This document shows positions 34,299 through 42,788 of a stretch of DNA of 64,000 nt, in pieces. This DNA is from Oceaniferula spumae (GTDB taxonomy: Bacteria > Verrucomicrobiota > Verrucomicrobiia > Verrucomicrobiales > Akkermansiaceae): assembly GCF_042849255.1 (NCBI RefSeq), contig NZ_AP026866.1, forward strand, positions 434,001 through 498,000. The letters are read 5' to 3'. Position 1 is the stretch's first letter, and every line of letters begins with the position of its first letter. The notes beneath the pieces were generated by a model. It saw only the letters and a list, made by a program, of their open reading frames with translations, was not told the origin of the DNA and searched no databases. The position numbers and the translations under genes were made by a program.

Positions 34299-34826
34299 TT
34301 ACTTAATGAAAAGAGGGTAGGCCAGTCCAACCGATCTAGCTGATACAGCGGTTGCTCCCCCAGCCCTACGGAAAATCCCTGCTGCTATACAATACTTTCC
34401 GTCTAATTGCTTTGGTTCCTTCACTTCACCATTATTTGGTAACACTCCGTAGGAATAATCGCTCAGTACTATACAGCTACTTAACCGTTTATACTTCATG
34501 TCTTCCTTGCTCTTATAAAGCAGAAATCTATGTACAACCTTCCCCTCGTCCTTACCCGATTCCACCTTCGCAGAATAAACTTTGATAAACCCATCAATCT
34601 GACCTTCAACTAACATATTTGATTTCAAAGCATTCAGGGAAGACCAGGTGATTACCTTATATAAATCTAGATGGTCATATTGTTTAGTTAATGGATATTC
34701 TATAGCCATTCCAAATGGGTTATCAAATACCCCTTCAAACGGATCTTTCTCAGATGCAGCAGACTCAGTAGCGCCAACATGCAACGCCAATAACAGCGGT
34801 GTGATTAATAATAGTATCGTTTTCAT
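34299..34826 (-). CDS. cassette: secreted protein, paralogue of the 17998 cassette
   Basis: 175 residues, signal peptide MKTILLLITPLLLALHVGA. Shares with the 17998 product the motifs VEGQIDGFIKV, GKVV, LYKSKEDMKYKRLSSCIVL and GKYCIAAGIF. It differs in the C-terminus. The two probably descend from one cassette that duplicated or was acquired twice. Confidence 0.78.
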   Translation of the reverse strand: MKTILLLITPLLLALHVGATESAASEKDPFEGVFDNPFGMAIEYPLTKQYDHLDLYKVITWSSLNALKSNMLVEGQIDGFIKVYSAKVESGKDEGKVVHRFLLYKSKEDMKYKRLSSCIVLSDYSYGVLPNNGEVKEPKQLDGKYCIAAGIFRRAGGATAVSARSVGLAYPLFIK

Positions 34827-34840
34827 AGTTTTTGATTATT

Positions 34841-34957
34841 GTCGAACGTAGAGCTCAACCGCCGGTGTGACAAGGTCGAAGGCTTTGCGTGGTTGATTCC
34901 GTTAAATGGTTTCTGGCTGAGGACGGTTAACGGTCGGATGAAGCGCCTTGTTCGGCC
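34841..34957 (-). repeat. attC 27 (family A2)
   Basis: Serves the gene at 34927, which ends inside it. Confidence 0.92.
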
Positions 34958-35427
34958 ACATTCTTGCTAGGAAACATTGCATTTATGCTGTCTATCGAAT
35001 GGTCACTCTCCGATAAGATAAGGCTAGCCCCATTCAGTCTATTTCTACTGCTGATGGACAAATTATAATACCCCTCAAGATCAGAGTATGGCTTAATCGT
35101 CCATTCAGCTAGTCTAGCCATCGAAATCTTACCTGCCACCTCGCCCTTTAACCTTATCGTACCATCCTTAATCAACCAACGGTTATGAACGCGCGCGCTC
35201 AGATACGGCAGCAACACGAAAATCAACATCAAGAATGGAACAACCATAAGCGGCGCAATATATAAGAATGTATTCTCTGGTTCAACGTTGTAGAACCAGA
35301 CAGAGAAAGCAATACAGATAGGTAATCCAAAAATGATCAACGTACGTATAACCGAATAGCACAATTTGCGTACCGCCTTAAGTCGCAGCTCCCGTATGGC
35401 GTCATCTTCTGATAGTAGCGCTTCCAT
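34927..35427 (-). CDS. cassette: two-helix membrane protein with attC-encoded tail
   Basis: 166 residues. Helices at about residues 24-45 and 53-75, then a soluble domain (NRWLIKDGTIRLKGEVAGKI, ARLAEWTIKPYSDLEGYY). Same overall plan as the 29287 product. Ends VAEQGASSDR from attC 27. Confidence 0.72.
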   Translation of the reverse strand: MEALLSEDDAIRELRLKAVRKLCYSVIRTLIIFGLPICIAFSVWFYNVEPENTFLYIAPLMVVPFLMLIFVLLPYLSARVHNRWLIKDGTIRLKGEVAGKISMARLAEWTIKPYSDLEGYYNLSISSRNRLNGASLILSESDHSIDSINAMFPSKNVAEQGASSDR

Positions 35428-35441
35428 AGCATCTTATTATT

Positions 35442-35557
35442 GCCGAACGTAGAGAACAACCGCCGCGTGTAAAACACTCGCCAATCATTCATGGTTTTAA
35501 CTCAAAAACGGTCTCGGACTCAGGACGGTTAACGGTCGGATGCTTCGCCTTGTTCGG
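35442..35557 (-). repeat. attC 28 (family A2-like)
   Basis: Serves the cassette 35558-35860, which has no visible gene. Ends GCTTCGCCTTGTTCGG. Confidence 0.88.
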
Positions 35558-35860
35558 TAAGTTTTCATCTAACAACGATCAAAGCGATAGACGATCACTG
35601 GCCATTCACTCCGACCGCTCTAGCCATGAGCAAAGGATATGTGACAACGCGTGAAATGTCAAAATAGGATGGTGCCAAGTTCGGTGATGAAAATTACGGG
35701 ATGAACCGCCAAGCCATCAGGCACTTCTCAGTTGGGTGTAGCTTGTTCAACCATTCCGCCCCATTCCGCAGCATCTATCCAACGGCATTAATCGCGATGA
35801 ACCAAAAACACCTTCACCCTTGACCGACACCAACGATCTGATCAAAAGGTCTTATTATTG
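35558..35860 (-). other. cassette without a gene
   Basis: 303 bases bounded by normal attC sites, with no minus-strand frame of useful length and no good plus-strand gene. ORF-less cassettes in integrons can carry promoters or small RNAs; nothing specific is visible here. Confidence 0.6.
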
Positions 35861-35979
35861 ACCGAACGTAGAGCTCAACCGCCGGTGATACAACCGTGGA
35901 ATGCCCTCAATGGTTTTTCACTCTCAGAGATTGCTGGCCTAGGAACGGTTAACGGTCGGATGAAGCGCCTTGTTCGGCC
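35861..35979 (-). repeat. attC 29 (family A2 variant)
   Basis: Serves the ORF-poor cassette 35980-36286. Shares the CCGGTGAT.CAACCGTGG arm with attC 20. Confidence 0.9.
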
Positions 35980-36286
35980 ACATTCTTGCAAAGGAAAACA
36001 GCACCTCAAACAGATATCAAACCTCAAACACCGACCGCATCTAGCCGTGTGCGACAGCCTGTCTTATCAAGCGCCGAAGCCTGAAACATCTGAACCAAGA
36101 TCATAGGGAGAACCGATGAGCTACGCGGATCAAACCACTCTCAAGCTTCACACCATCATCGGAGGCTTGTGCTGCCACGATCGTCACATCAGGAACCCAT
36201 GTCACCGAAACCTGAAAATGCCAAGCCACCCAAAACCCCTTCATCGTTCCATCACCAAAACGCAAAATCCCATGCGTGCATTCATT
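35980..36286 (-). other. cassette with at most a very small gene
   Basis: 307 bases. The best minus-strand frame starts at ATG 36244 (MKGFWVAWHFQVSVTWVPDV) and gives 47 residues to 36101, ending about 120 bases before the attC. It may be a small membrane-active peptide, a decayed gene or chance. Confidence 0.45.
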
Positions 36287-36405
36287 GCCGAACGTAGAGC
36301 TCAACCGCGCCGTGTAAACCAGATTCGTAGCCATTCACGGTCTTAACTCTCACTGGTTTCTGGCTTCAAAACGGTATCGCGTCGGATGAAGCGCCTTGTT
36401 AGACC
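36287..36405 (-). repeat. attC 30 (family A1)
   Basis: Serves the gene at 36432. Confidence 0.92.
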
Positions 36406-36431
36406 AATTTTATTCATTATGTCATTAACGG

Positions 36432-36704
36432 TCAATAGCCTCCCCAACCACCGCCAAATATGTTCGTGTTCATAGGCGCGTGATTACCACCTTGATCGGA
36501 GGATGGAATTCGGAACAAAGCTAGATATAAAAATGGACCGAATATTGGCATGACGACCACGACAGCCCATACCGAACGCCTCAATATCGAGGTTCCTCTA
36601 TGCTTAGGTAAAATTATAAATCCAAGGACGATTCGGAGGGATATAACAAGTGATATTCCAACCGCCACGCTGAATATAGGATTCTGGATGATGTATTCGC
36701 GCAT
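36432..36704 (-). CDS. cassette: small membrane protein
   Basis: 90 residues with helices at about residues 9-32 and 44-64 (VWAVVVVMPIFGPFLYLALF), the second resembling the N-terminal helix pattern of phospholipase-D-type PLDc_N membrane segments. Ends in a Gly-rich FGGGWGGY tail. Confidence 0.66.
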   Translation of the reverse strand: MREYIIQNPIFSVAVGISLVISLRIVLGFIILPKHRGTSILRRSVWAVVVVMPIFGPFLYLALFRIPSSDQGGNHAPMNTNIFGGGWGGY

Positions 36705-36714
36705 TCTTATTCTT

Positions 36715-36833
36715 GTCTAACGTAGAGCTCAACCGCGCCGTGTAAAACAGTTTCGCAACCATTCACGATTTTAGCTCATCATGGTTTCTGGCTCACGGAC
36801 GGTATCGCGTCGGATGAAGCGCCTTGTTAGACT
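36715..36833 (-). repeat. attC 31 (family A1)
   Basis: Serves the gene at 36833. Confidence 0.92.
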
Positions 36834-37096
36834 CATTTTTTGTCTTCATCGGTATCTGGCTCGACCACTCTATTCTCCAGATTATCGTAATCCTTCGCCC
36901 ATCCGAAAAATTCTTTGATATGCGAAATAACCGAACCGCCAGTCCATGCTTGAACCAACATTACAGATCCTACTAAACCTACGATTACAGGAAACTCAAT
37001 ATTGTCGTTGTGCATATCCAACGATGTAATGCTCACCCCAATGGTCGCCATCCCAACAATTATGGATGAAGCAATAATCTTAGCGTCTTGGGTCAT
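36833..37096 (-). CDS. cassette: two-helix membrane protein
   Basis: 87 residues. Helices at about residues 7-25 and 36-55, then an acidic tail rich in Asp/Glu. No family recognised. Confidence 0.64.
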   Translation of the reverse strand: MTQDAKIIASSIIVGMATIGVSITSLDMHNDNIEFPVIVGLVGSVMLVQAWTGGSVISHIKEFFGWAKDYDNLENRVVEPDTDEDKK

Positions 37097-37119
37097 GGTG
37101 ATATTATTTTCTTATTCTT

Positions 37120-37236
37120 GTCTAACGTAGAGCTCAACCGCGCCGTGTAAAACAGAATGGCATCATTCACGATTTTAGCTCACAATGGTTTCTGACTTCG
37201 GACGGTATCGCGTCGGATGAAGCGTCTTGTTAGACC
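37120..37236 (-). repeat. attC 32 (family A1)
   Basis: Serves the gene at 37265. Core reads GCGTCTTGTTAGAC. Confidence 0.92.
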
Positions 37237-37264
37237 AAATTCTTGTCTTCCAGTATACCCTATC

Positions 37265-37666
37265 CTACTCACCTTCTGGGGTGTAGATAATCCACGATCT
37301 ATCCAGAGATAGGACAGGCTCTTGAAGGATTCTTATAAGTCCATCGCAGTTGGGGCAATCAATCTCCCACTTCTTGTTGCCGCTATTCGTAAGACCTGAC
37401 CTAGAAAAGATCAAACCCGAAGAACCGCACTCTAAACAACGTGGGGGTGACACCCGAGACTTACGCCAGATTATCTCATCTGGTTCCGTCAACTCTGCCA
37501 TATCGGGTATTCGCTCGGCCCAAACAGCGCAGGAACAATCATTACACCATGCAAACGTCTTATAAACCCTAGTCCTAGCTCCACCTTCAAGCTCATACGA
37601 ACGCAGCGGATCTGAAAGCGTAGTTGTCACCTTACATGTCTCACACTTAGCCTTAAATCGTCCCAT
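37265..37666 (-). CDS. cassette: zinc-ribbon-like soluble protein
   Basis: 133 residues from MGRFKAKCETCKVT. Four CxxC-type pairs (CETC, CNDC, CLEC and CPNC) suggest two zinc ribbons. No signal peptide, so it is predicted cytosolic; nucleic-acid or protein binding would be the usual role of such folds. No specific family. Confidence 0.7.
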   Translation of the reverse strand: MGRFKAKCETCKVTTTLSDPLRSYELEGGARTRVYKTFAWCNDCSCAVWAERIPDMAELTEPDEIIWRKSRVSPPRCLECGSSGLIFSRSGLTNSGNKKWEIDCPNCDGLIRILQEPVLSLDRSWIIYTPEGE

Positions 37667-37675
37667 ATTATTATT

Positions 37676-37792
37676 GTCTAACGTAGAGCTCAACCGCCGG
37701 TGTGACAAGGTCGAAGGCTGTGGGTGGCTGATTCCGTGAAATGGTTTCTGGCTGAGGACGGTTAACGGTCGGATGAAGCGCCTTGTTCGATC
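37676..37792 (-). repeat. attC 33 (family A2)
   Basis: Serves the gene at 37795. Confidence 0.92.
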
Positions 37793-37794
37793 TC

Positions 37795-38208
37795 TTATTG
37801 CTTATCAGCCTTCGCCTTGATCAGTGGAAAAACTTGGCCATCCATAGTGACTGCCAACCAGAAAAAATCGTCAGAATCCAAGTTACGATAGCGGATGTAA
37901 TAGAACCATCGTGTATCTCGCTCATTCTTATCGGAGATGATATCTAGGCCTGAATACACCCACCTATCTGAATCCTCACCCAAGAACTTGCCGATGTATG
38001 CTCTCGCATTCAGCTTAATCTTCTTGAGCGGCATAGGAAGCTGATCACCTGGATTCCACTTAGGTGACTTCGTCAGATCATGCTTAACCGGAAAACTTAT
38101 GATCTTTGCATTACCAACCTTACCAACGCGGATCTCAGGATTCTCGATTGAAGCCATCGACATAGAACAACAGCACACAATCGCAAAGGTGGTGATTATT
38201 GTCTTCAT
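37795..38208 (-). CDS. cassette: secreted protein of unknown function
   Basis: 137 residues, signal peptide MKTIITTFAIVCCCSMSMAS (Cys run could include a lipidation site). Beta-rich mature domain (DRWVYSGLDIISDKNERDTR, WFYYIRYRNLDSDDFFWLAV). No family recognised. Confidence 0.7.
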   Translation of the reverse strand: MKTIITTFAIVCCCSMSMASIENPEIRVGKVGNAKIISFPVKHDLTKSPKWNPGDQLPMPLKKIKLNARAYIGKFLGEDSDRWVYSGLDIISDKNERDTRWFYYIRYRNLDSDDFFWLAVTMDGQVFPLIKAKADKQ

Positions 38209-38212
38209 TATT

Positions 38213-38329
38213 ATCGAACGTAGAGCTCAACCGCGCCGTGTAAAACAGTTTCGCACCATTCACGATTTTAGCTCACAATGATTTCTGGCTCACGGACGGT
38301 ATCGCGTCGGATGAAGCGCCTTGTTCGAC
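38213..38329 (-). repeat. attC 34 (family A1)
   Basis: Serves the gene at 38334. Confidence 0.92.
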
Positions 38330-38333
38330 CACA

Positions 38334-38723
38334 TTATTCGAGAGACTCTTCGTATGACCCTTCGGATAATAACAATCTGCGTGCGATCATGTCTCCAGCG
38401 ACAAGCGTATCGTCCTTGATGTTACTCCAAACCTCAAAATTCACAATAGCTCCTTGTGTGCACGTTGAGAACTCGGCAAGTATCCAATCCCAGAACATAT
38501 GCCAATCAATTTTGGTATTCTGAATTAGGACACTCACGCCCCTCTCTCCAAAGAAGTTATTCTCGACGCAAAAATCCCACCCATGCTCCCAAGATTCAGC
38601 TAATCGGTCATGCACACGTGATGCCAAAGCTTCCTCACTAAACAAAGCCTCATCAGAATAATTAGGGGATTGAAGCGATTTCTCGATCAACTCGTAAAAA
38701 TCATTAGTCTTCAATTTGGTCAT
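38334..38723 (-). CDS. cassette: soluble protein of unknown function
   Basis: 129 residues, acidic, no signal peptide. Trp-rich helical core (RLAESWEHGWDFCVENNFFG, DWHMFWDWILAEFS). No family recognised. Confidence 0.67.
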   Translation of the reverse strand: MTKLKTNDFYELIEKSLQSPNYSDEALFSEEALASRVHDRLAESWEHGWDFCVENNFFGERGVSVLIQNTKIDWHMFWDWILAEFSTCTQGAIVNFEVWSNIKDDTLVAGDMIARRLLLSEGSYEESLE

Positions 38724-38733
38724 AATTATTATT

Positions 38734-38852
38734 GTCGAACGTAGAGCTCAACCGCGCCGTGTAAACCCGATTCGCAGCCATTCACATTCTTAGCTCACAA
38801 TGGTTTCTGGCTCACGAACGGTATCGCGTCGGATGAAGCGCCTTGTTCGACC
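38734..38852 (-). repeat. attC 35 (family A1)
   Basis: Serves the gene at 38869. Confidence 0.92.
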
Positions 38853-38868
38853 ACATTCTTAGAGCTAG

Positions 38869-39195
38869 CTATAACACGTCTGGAGGAAGGCTTCCAATAG
38901 TAACAGCTCGACTCTTCACCCCTGTGGCGATCTCAATAACAACACCGCGCCGCTGAAACCTTAACTTAATACCTCGGTTGGTCTCACATACGAAGCCATG
39001 CTCCAATAACTTAATCATATCAAGGCTATACCTTCCAATCTCGTAAACTGGTGATAGTGAATCTGCAGTCCACCCAACAGTTATCGTTATTATCTTCTGA
39101 TCGTCAGGTATATCCCCATGGTGATGTTTACAATTATCATCCCTGATAACCCAACTTCTATCAGTTAGGTGATTTGGTTCTAAAATGGTGATCAT
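38869..39195 (-). CDS. cassette: soluble protein of unknown function
   Basis: 108 residues, no signal peptide; beta-rich (IITITVGWTADSLSPVYEIG, RRGVVIEIATGVKSRAVTIG) with a His cluster CKHHHGD. No family recognised. Confidence 0.65.
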   Translation of the reverse strand: MITILEPNHLTDRSWVIRDDNCKHHHGDIPDDQKIITITVGWTADSLSPVYEIGRYSLDMIKLLEHGFVCETNRGIKLRFQRRGVVIEIATGVKSRAVTIGSLPPDVL

Positions 39196-39212
39196 AGGTA
39201 TTTCTTATTTTT

Positions 39213-39330
39213 GTCGAACGTAGAGCTCAACCGCGCCGTGTAAAACAGATTCGCCGCCATTCACGATCTTAGCTCACAATGGTTTCTGGCTCACGGACGG
39301 TATCGCGTCGGATGAAGCGCCTTGTTAGCT
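39213..39330 (-). repeat. attC 36 (family A1)
   Basis: Serves the gene at 39334. Confidence 0.92.
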
Positions 39331-39333
39331 CCA

Positions 39334-39780
39334 TTATTTCTTCTTTGCTTCAACAGCATTCGCACCAAACAGCTCTTCCAACTCCGCCATATCCACATCT
39401 CCATGCTTCAATAGATCGATAACCTTAATCTTGTAGGTTTTACCTTCAGAACTCACTTCAAAGACTCCTTTGGTCACTCTAGTCTCCTGAAATGTGACCT
39501 TCTTCTTTCTTGGATCTGTACCAAATAATACTCTTGTGTGCGACGCTCCCTTAAAAACAAGAGCTTCAAGAATCGACTTTGGATCCTGCCTTACACGTTT
39601 GTGAATTTGGTTCTGTGTCAATACTCCACCTTTAACCGTTATAATCAGCTTATTCTTAAGGCCAGATAGAACCACATAATGTGAATCTTCATACCACTTC
39701 CACTTCTCATCAGCTTCTTCTGAAAAGGCACTTAGTGTGAAAATTAATAAGACGCCGAATGATATTAGTTTTGTTTTCAT
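39334..39780 (-). CDS. cassette: secreted protein of unknown function
   Basis: 148 residues, signal peptide MKTKLISFGVLLIFTLSAFS. Basic mature part with KNKLIITVKGGVLTQNQIHK and a helical Lys-rich end. No family recognised. Confidence 0.7.
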   Translation of the reverse strand: MKTKLISFGVLLIFTLSAFSEEADEKWKWYEDSHYVVLSGLKNKLIITVKGGVLTQNQIHKRVRQDPKSILEALVFKGASHTRVLFGTDPRKKKVTFQETRVTKGVFEVSSEGKTYKIKVIDLLKHGDVDMAELEELFGANAVEAKKK

Positions 39781-39786
39781 ATTATT

Positions 39787-39912
39787 AGCTAACGTCATAA
39801 GACACCCATCCACTACCGGGGGCGCGCTTCGACTTCGGGGTTAAGGGTTAAAATCATCTGAAAATTTCGACTCTGGGCGGGTAGTGGATTGGTGTGCTCT
39901 GCCTTGTTCGGC
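39787..39912 (-). repeat. attC 37 (family B)
   Basis: Serves the gene at 39949. First of a run of seven consecutive family B sites at the proximal end of the array. Confidence 0.92.
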
Positions 39913-39948
39913 GGTTTGATTGATGTTGACGGAATGCCCTACTCGGTG

Positions 39949-40431
39949 TCATTTCGCGTTCTTGAAGTGAATTCCATAGCGGAATCCGTTAATCGCTGCC
40001 GGAATGTAGATTTCAATTCTGGCCTGACGGAGGAAGCTCTCGTGCACCTCACATGTCATGCTTGTTTTCCCAGCACGCGTCTTTGTGAATTTCAAGGGTG
40101 CTGAGAGAACCCGTCCAACCTTACTATCGAGTAGAACAACTTGAGCACTCTCGACCACCCTGTCCACGTAGCGATCGACCTTCTTGCCATCGCGATAGTG
40201 ACTGGTTTCTTTCACCTCCGGGCGAGATGCATACGAAATGGTTACAGTGCGTAGATCTCCGTCTTTCTTTATTGAAATGTCGAACGTATCACTGAATCCC
40301 TTTGGTGGGTTGGCAGCATCGACAGTGACGCTCTCCATATCAGCAGGGGCTGACGTCATACCTGCAATGGAAGCAAGAAGAATCAGGGAGAGAAGCAGGC
40401 ATTTCGAGTGAAGGCAGTGCTGTGATTTCAT
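39949..40431 (-). CDS. cassette: secreted protein of unknown function
   Basis: 160 residues, signal peptide (CLLLSLILLASIAGMTSAPA). Beta-rich mature domain (TFDISIKKDGDLRTVTISYA, VDRVVESAQVVLLD). Higher in GC than the family A genes. Confidence 0.72.
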   Translation of the reverse strand: MKSQHCLHSKCLLLSLILLASIAGMTSAPADMESVTVDAANPPKGFSDTFDISIKKDGDLRTVTISYASRPEVKETSHYRDGKKVDRYVDRVVESAQVVLLDSKVGRVLSAPLKFTKTRAGKTSMTCEVHESFLRQARIEIYIPAAINGFRYGIHFKNAK

Positions 40432-40445
40432 GGTGCTTTATTCTT

Positions 40446-40572
40446 AGCCGAACGTCATAGGACACCCATCCACTACCGGGGGCGCGCTTTGACTTCAGGG
40501 TTTAGGGTTGGAATCATCATTCAGATTTTGACTCGGGACGGGTAGTGGATTGGTGTGCTCCGCCTTGTTCGC
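40446..40572 (-). repeat. attC 38 (family B)
   Basis: Serves the gene at 40517, which ends inside it. Confidence 0.92.
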
Positions 40573-41173
40573 TATTTATTGTTGGGATTCGGTATCCACG
40601 TCGATGCAACTGCAACAGGGCATGAAAATTATCGATCTCTTGGCGTTGTGCTATAATGACAATAGCATCCTTGATTCTCGTAATCTTCCCCTCCGGTAGC
40701 TTGGGCCACTTCGCTCCTTGTTGCACGGAAATCTTACCATCGGCAGCTTCTGCCAATCCCAGCGCTCGTAATTCATCACGCGTGACCAACTTAGTGGAAA
40801 GGGCCACGGTGTCGCCTGGATACACCCGTTGATGTAATGGTGTGTTACGGAGAACCCAAACACCATTCTGAAAGAGAAATTCATAGCCGCCAATATCAGC
40901 CGCATATGAGAGCGCAACGACAGCTGGAATTTTCTTAAGTGCAACCTTAGCAGGAACCTTGCGTAGCTCATCGTCGGAGACATCAATGCGCACGGCAATG
41001 GGGGTCTCTGTATCATTCTTGATCTGGATGCGAATCTTCTCAACAACGTCAAACAACGTTCCCCCGTCGAGAGTATTGATAGACTTCACGTGTGGGCCAA
41101 TCCATGTGCGAGGCTCATCTGCTCTCACTGGAGTAATAATCAGCAAGAGGATATAGATGGTGAGGCGGTGCAT
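40517..41173 (-). CDS. cassette: secreted protein with STN-like layout and attC-encoded tail
   Basis: 218 residues, signal peptide MHRLTIYILLLIITPVRA. Contains AVVALSYAADIGGYEFLFQN and GVWVLRNT, an STN-like pattern shared in outline with the 19857 gene; VYPGDTVALSTKLVTRDEL and a final helix follow. The tail from SEQGGAHQSTTRPESKSE is attC-encoded. Confidence 0.7.
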   Translation of the reverse strand: MHRLTIYILLLIITPVRADEPRTWIGPHVKSINTLDGGTLFDVVEKIRIQIKNDTETPIAVRIDVSDDELRKVPAKVALKKIPAVVALSYAADIGGYEFLFQNGVWVLRNTPLHQRVYPGDTVALSTKLVTRDELRALGLAEAADGKISVQQGAKWPKLPEGKITRIKDAIVIIAQRQEIDNFHALLQLHRRGYRIPTINSEQGGAHQSTTRPESKSE

Positions 41174-41178
41174 TATTT

Positions 41179-41306
41179 AAGCGAACGTCATAAGCCACCC
41201 ATCCACTATCGGGGGCGCGCTTCGACATCAAGGTTAAGGGTTGGAATGGTCATTCAGATTTCGACTCAGGACGGGTAGTGGATTGGTGTGCGCTGCCTTG
41301 TTAGCG
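41179..41306 (-). repeat. attC 39 (family B)
   Basis: Serves the gene at 41301, whose TAA stop is in the core. Confidence 0.92.
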
Positions 41307-41717
41307 TTGTTTTAGTTGGAGTCTCCCAAGATCGATGATACCAGATTCCTCCGGGTAACGTGTGTCGGCAGAGTCTCTGTCTGGTAAATATCTGTGCCAG
41401 TAAATATGCGTAGTTTGATATCCGATCGGCTCAATAATGATCTTCGCATCGGGATGATTGATTCGTGCAGGTCCACCGAGCCAGCTTAATTGAGGCTCGC
41501 GATCTGGGGCGACTTCTACCTCGCCGCGTGTAGATGTAGCAGTATCAAACTTTGTTCCATCTATACTGATTTTTGTTGGTATCCCTGAAATTGGGCGATT
41601 CGTGTCAGCGTCAGTGAGTGTAGCTTGGAACCCGTATCGTGACACCACCTGCACTGGGCTGCAGCTGATGACCGCAGTGCATGCAATTAGACTGAGTGTA
41701 GTTATGAAGGCGTGCAT
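41301..41717 (-). CDS. cassette: lipoprotein with carboxypeptidase-regulatory-like domain
   Basis: 138 residues. Lipobox in CTAVISCSPV. The mature domain (FQATLTDADTNRPISGIPTK, STRGEVEVAPD) has the beta-sandwich pattern of carboxypeptidase regulatory-like domains. Probably an envelope lipoprotein of binding or structural role. Confidence 0.7.
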   Translation of the reverse strand: MHAFITTLSLIACTAVISCSPVQVVSRYGFQATLTDADTNRPISGIPTKISIDGTKFDTATSTRGEVEVAPDREPQLSWLGGPARINHPDAKIIIEPIGYQTTHIYWHRYLPDRDSADTRYPEESGIIDLGRLQLKQR

Positions 41718-41723
41718 TCTTTA

Positions 41724-41850
41724 CGCTAACGTCATAAGACACCCATCCGCTACCGGGGGCGAGCTTCGACTTCGGGGTTAAAGGTTGGAATCATCTGAAA
41801 ATTTCGACTCTGGACGGGTAGTGGATTGGTGTGCTCTGCCTTGTTCGGCC
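41724..41850 (-). repeat. attC 40 (family B)
   Basis: Serves the gene at 41854. Confidence 0.92.
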
Positions 41851-41853
41851 GAA

Positions 41854-42156
41854 TTATTGGGCTATAGCACGGAGCGAGTATAACACACCTGAGCCATCAC
41901 CAGCGTAGAAGCCCTCCTCATGCATGTCCTCAAAGACCGGCAAGAGGGCCAGCTTCTCGTCCCTTGACCAGTTGCTAAGGTTAAGTAGGTCTGGGTATTG
42001 ATGGTCAAATTCGTGTTCAATGAAGTAAAACCAGTCACGCTCGGAGCGGAAAGCGATATCCGGAATCCCTAATGTAATCAGCTGATCCTTGTATTTAACC
42101 AGAAATTGATTCCACTCAATTCGACCTTCTCTGTTTGAGCGATAAGCCATAACCAT
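41854..42156 (-). CDS. cassette: soluble protein of unknown function
   Basis: 100 residues (start could be either of two Met codons three apart). Acidic and aromatic-rich (RDWFYFIEHEFDHQYPDLLN). No signal peptide. No family recognised. Confidence 0.63.
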   Translation of the reverse strand: MVMAYRSNREGRIEWNQFLVKYKDQLITLGIPDIAFRSERDWFYFIEHEFDHQYPDLLNLSNWSRDEKLALLPVFEDMHEEGFYAGDGSGVLYSLRAIAQ

Positions 42157-42185
42157 AGTGATGTAGGGTAGATATTCTTATTATT

Positions 42186-42313
42186 AGCCGAACGTCATAA
42201 GACACCCATCCACTACCGGGGGCGCGCTTCGACTTCAGGGTTAAAAGTTGGAATGTTCATTCAGATTTCGACTCTGGACGGGTAGTGGATTGGTGTGCTC
42301 TGCCTTGTTAGCC
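42186..42313 (-). repeat. attC 41 (family B)
   Basis: Serves the gene at 42334. Confidence 0.92.
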
Positions 42314-42333
42314 CTGTTTTGTTTGTAGGCGAC

Positions 42334-42654
42334 TTACTTCTTCGGCTGTAGCTCAACCTTGATCGGCTTCTTCGCAACGTATTCCAACATGCCCGAATCA
42401 AGGTAACCATCTTTACGGACCTCAATCCAGACAACCTTCTGAATGCGCTTCTTGATCCGAACTTCGCCATTCTTGTCGGTAAGGATGGCAGGATAATTCA
42501 TGCTGTGTGAGATGGGAGTAACCTTTGCCTCCGCAATGGGGTTCCCCTTGGGGTCTACCACGATCACGTCTGCCTTCTTGTCTGCGGCAACAAAAGCGGC
42601 GCACCCGATGGCTGTCACCGATAGGATTATTACGATTCGTATTAGTGCGTGCAT
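42334..42654 (-). CDS. cassette: lipoprotein with carboxypeptidase-regulatory-like domain
   Basis: 106 residues from MHALIRIVIILSVTAIGCAA (lipobox TAIGC). Mature part VVDPKGNPIAEAKVTPISHS and ILTDKNGEVRIKKR is a classical CarboxypepD_reg-like beta sandwich, the same fold class as the 41301 cassette but not close in sequence. Confidence 0.73.
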   Translation of the reverse strand: MHALIRIVIILSVTAIGCAAFVAADKKADVIVVDPKGNPIAEAKVTPISHSMNYPAILTDKNGEVRIKKRIQKVVWIEVRKDGYLDSGMLEYVAKKPIKVELQPKK

Positions 42655-42660
42655 TTTTAA

Positions 42661-42788
42661 GGCTAACGTCATAAGACACCCATCCACTACCGGGGGCGCG
42701 CTTCGACCTCAGGGTTAAGGGTTGGAATGGTCATTCAGATTTCGACTCGGGACGGGTAGTGGATTGGTGTGCTCTGCCTTGTTCGGCC
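42661..42788 (-). repeat. attC 42 (family B)
   Basis: Serves the gene at 42731, which ends inside it. Confidence 0.92.

Noticed and set aside
19165..42690. N-terminal extensions of cassette genes such as VANLFYTARLSSTFGNNNM
   Set aside because: These are attC sequence read in an open frame upstream of the real start; the same residues precede unrelated genes and are followed by the signal peptide Met.
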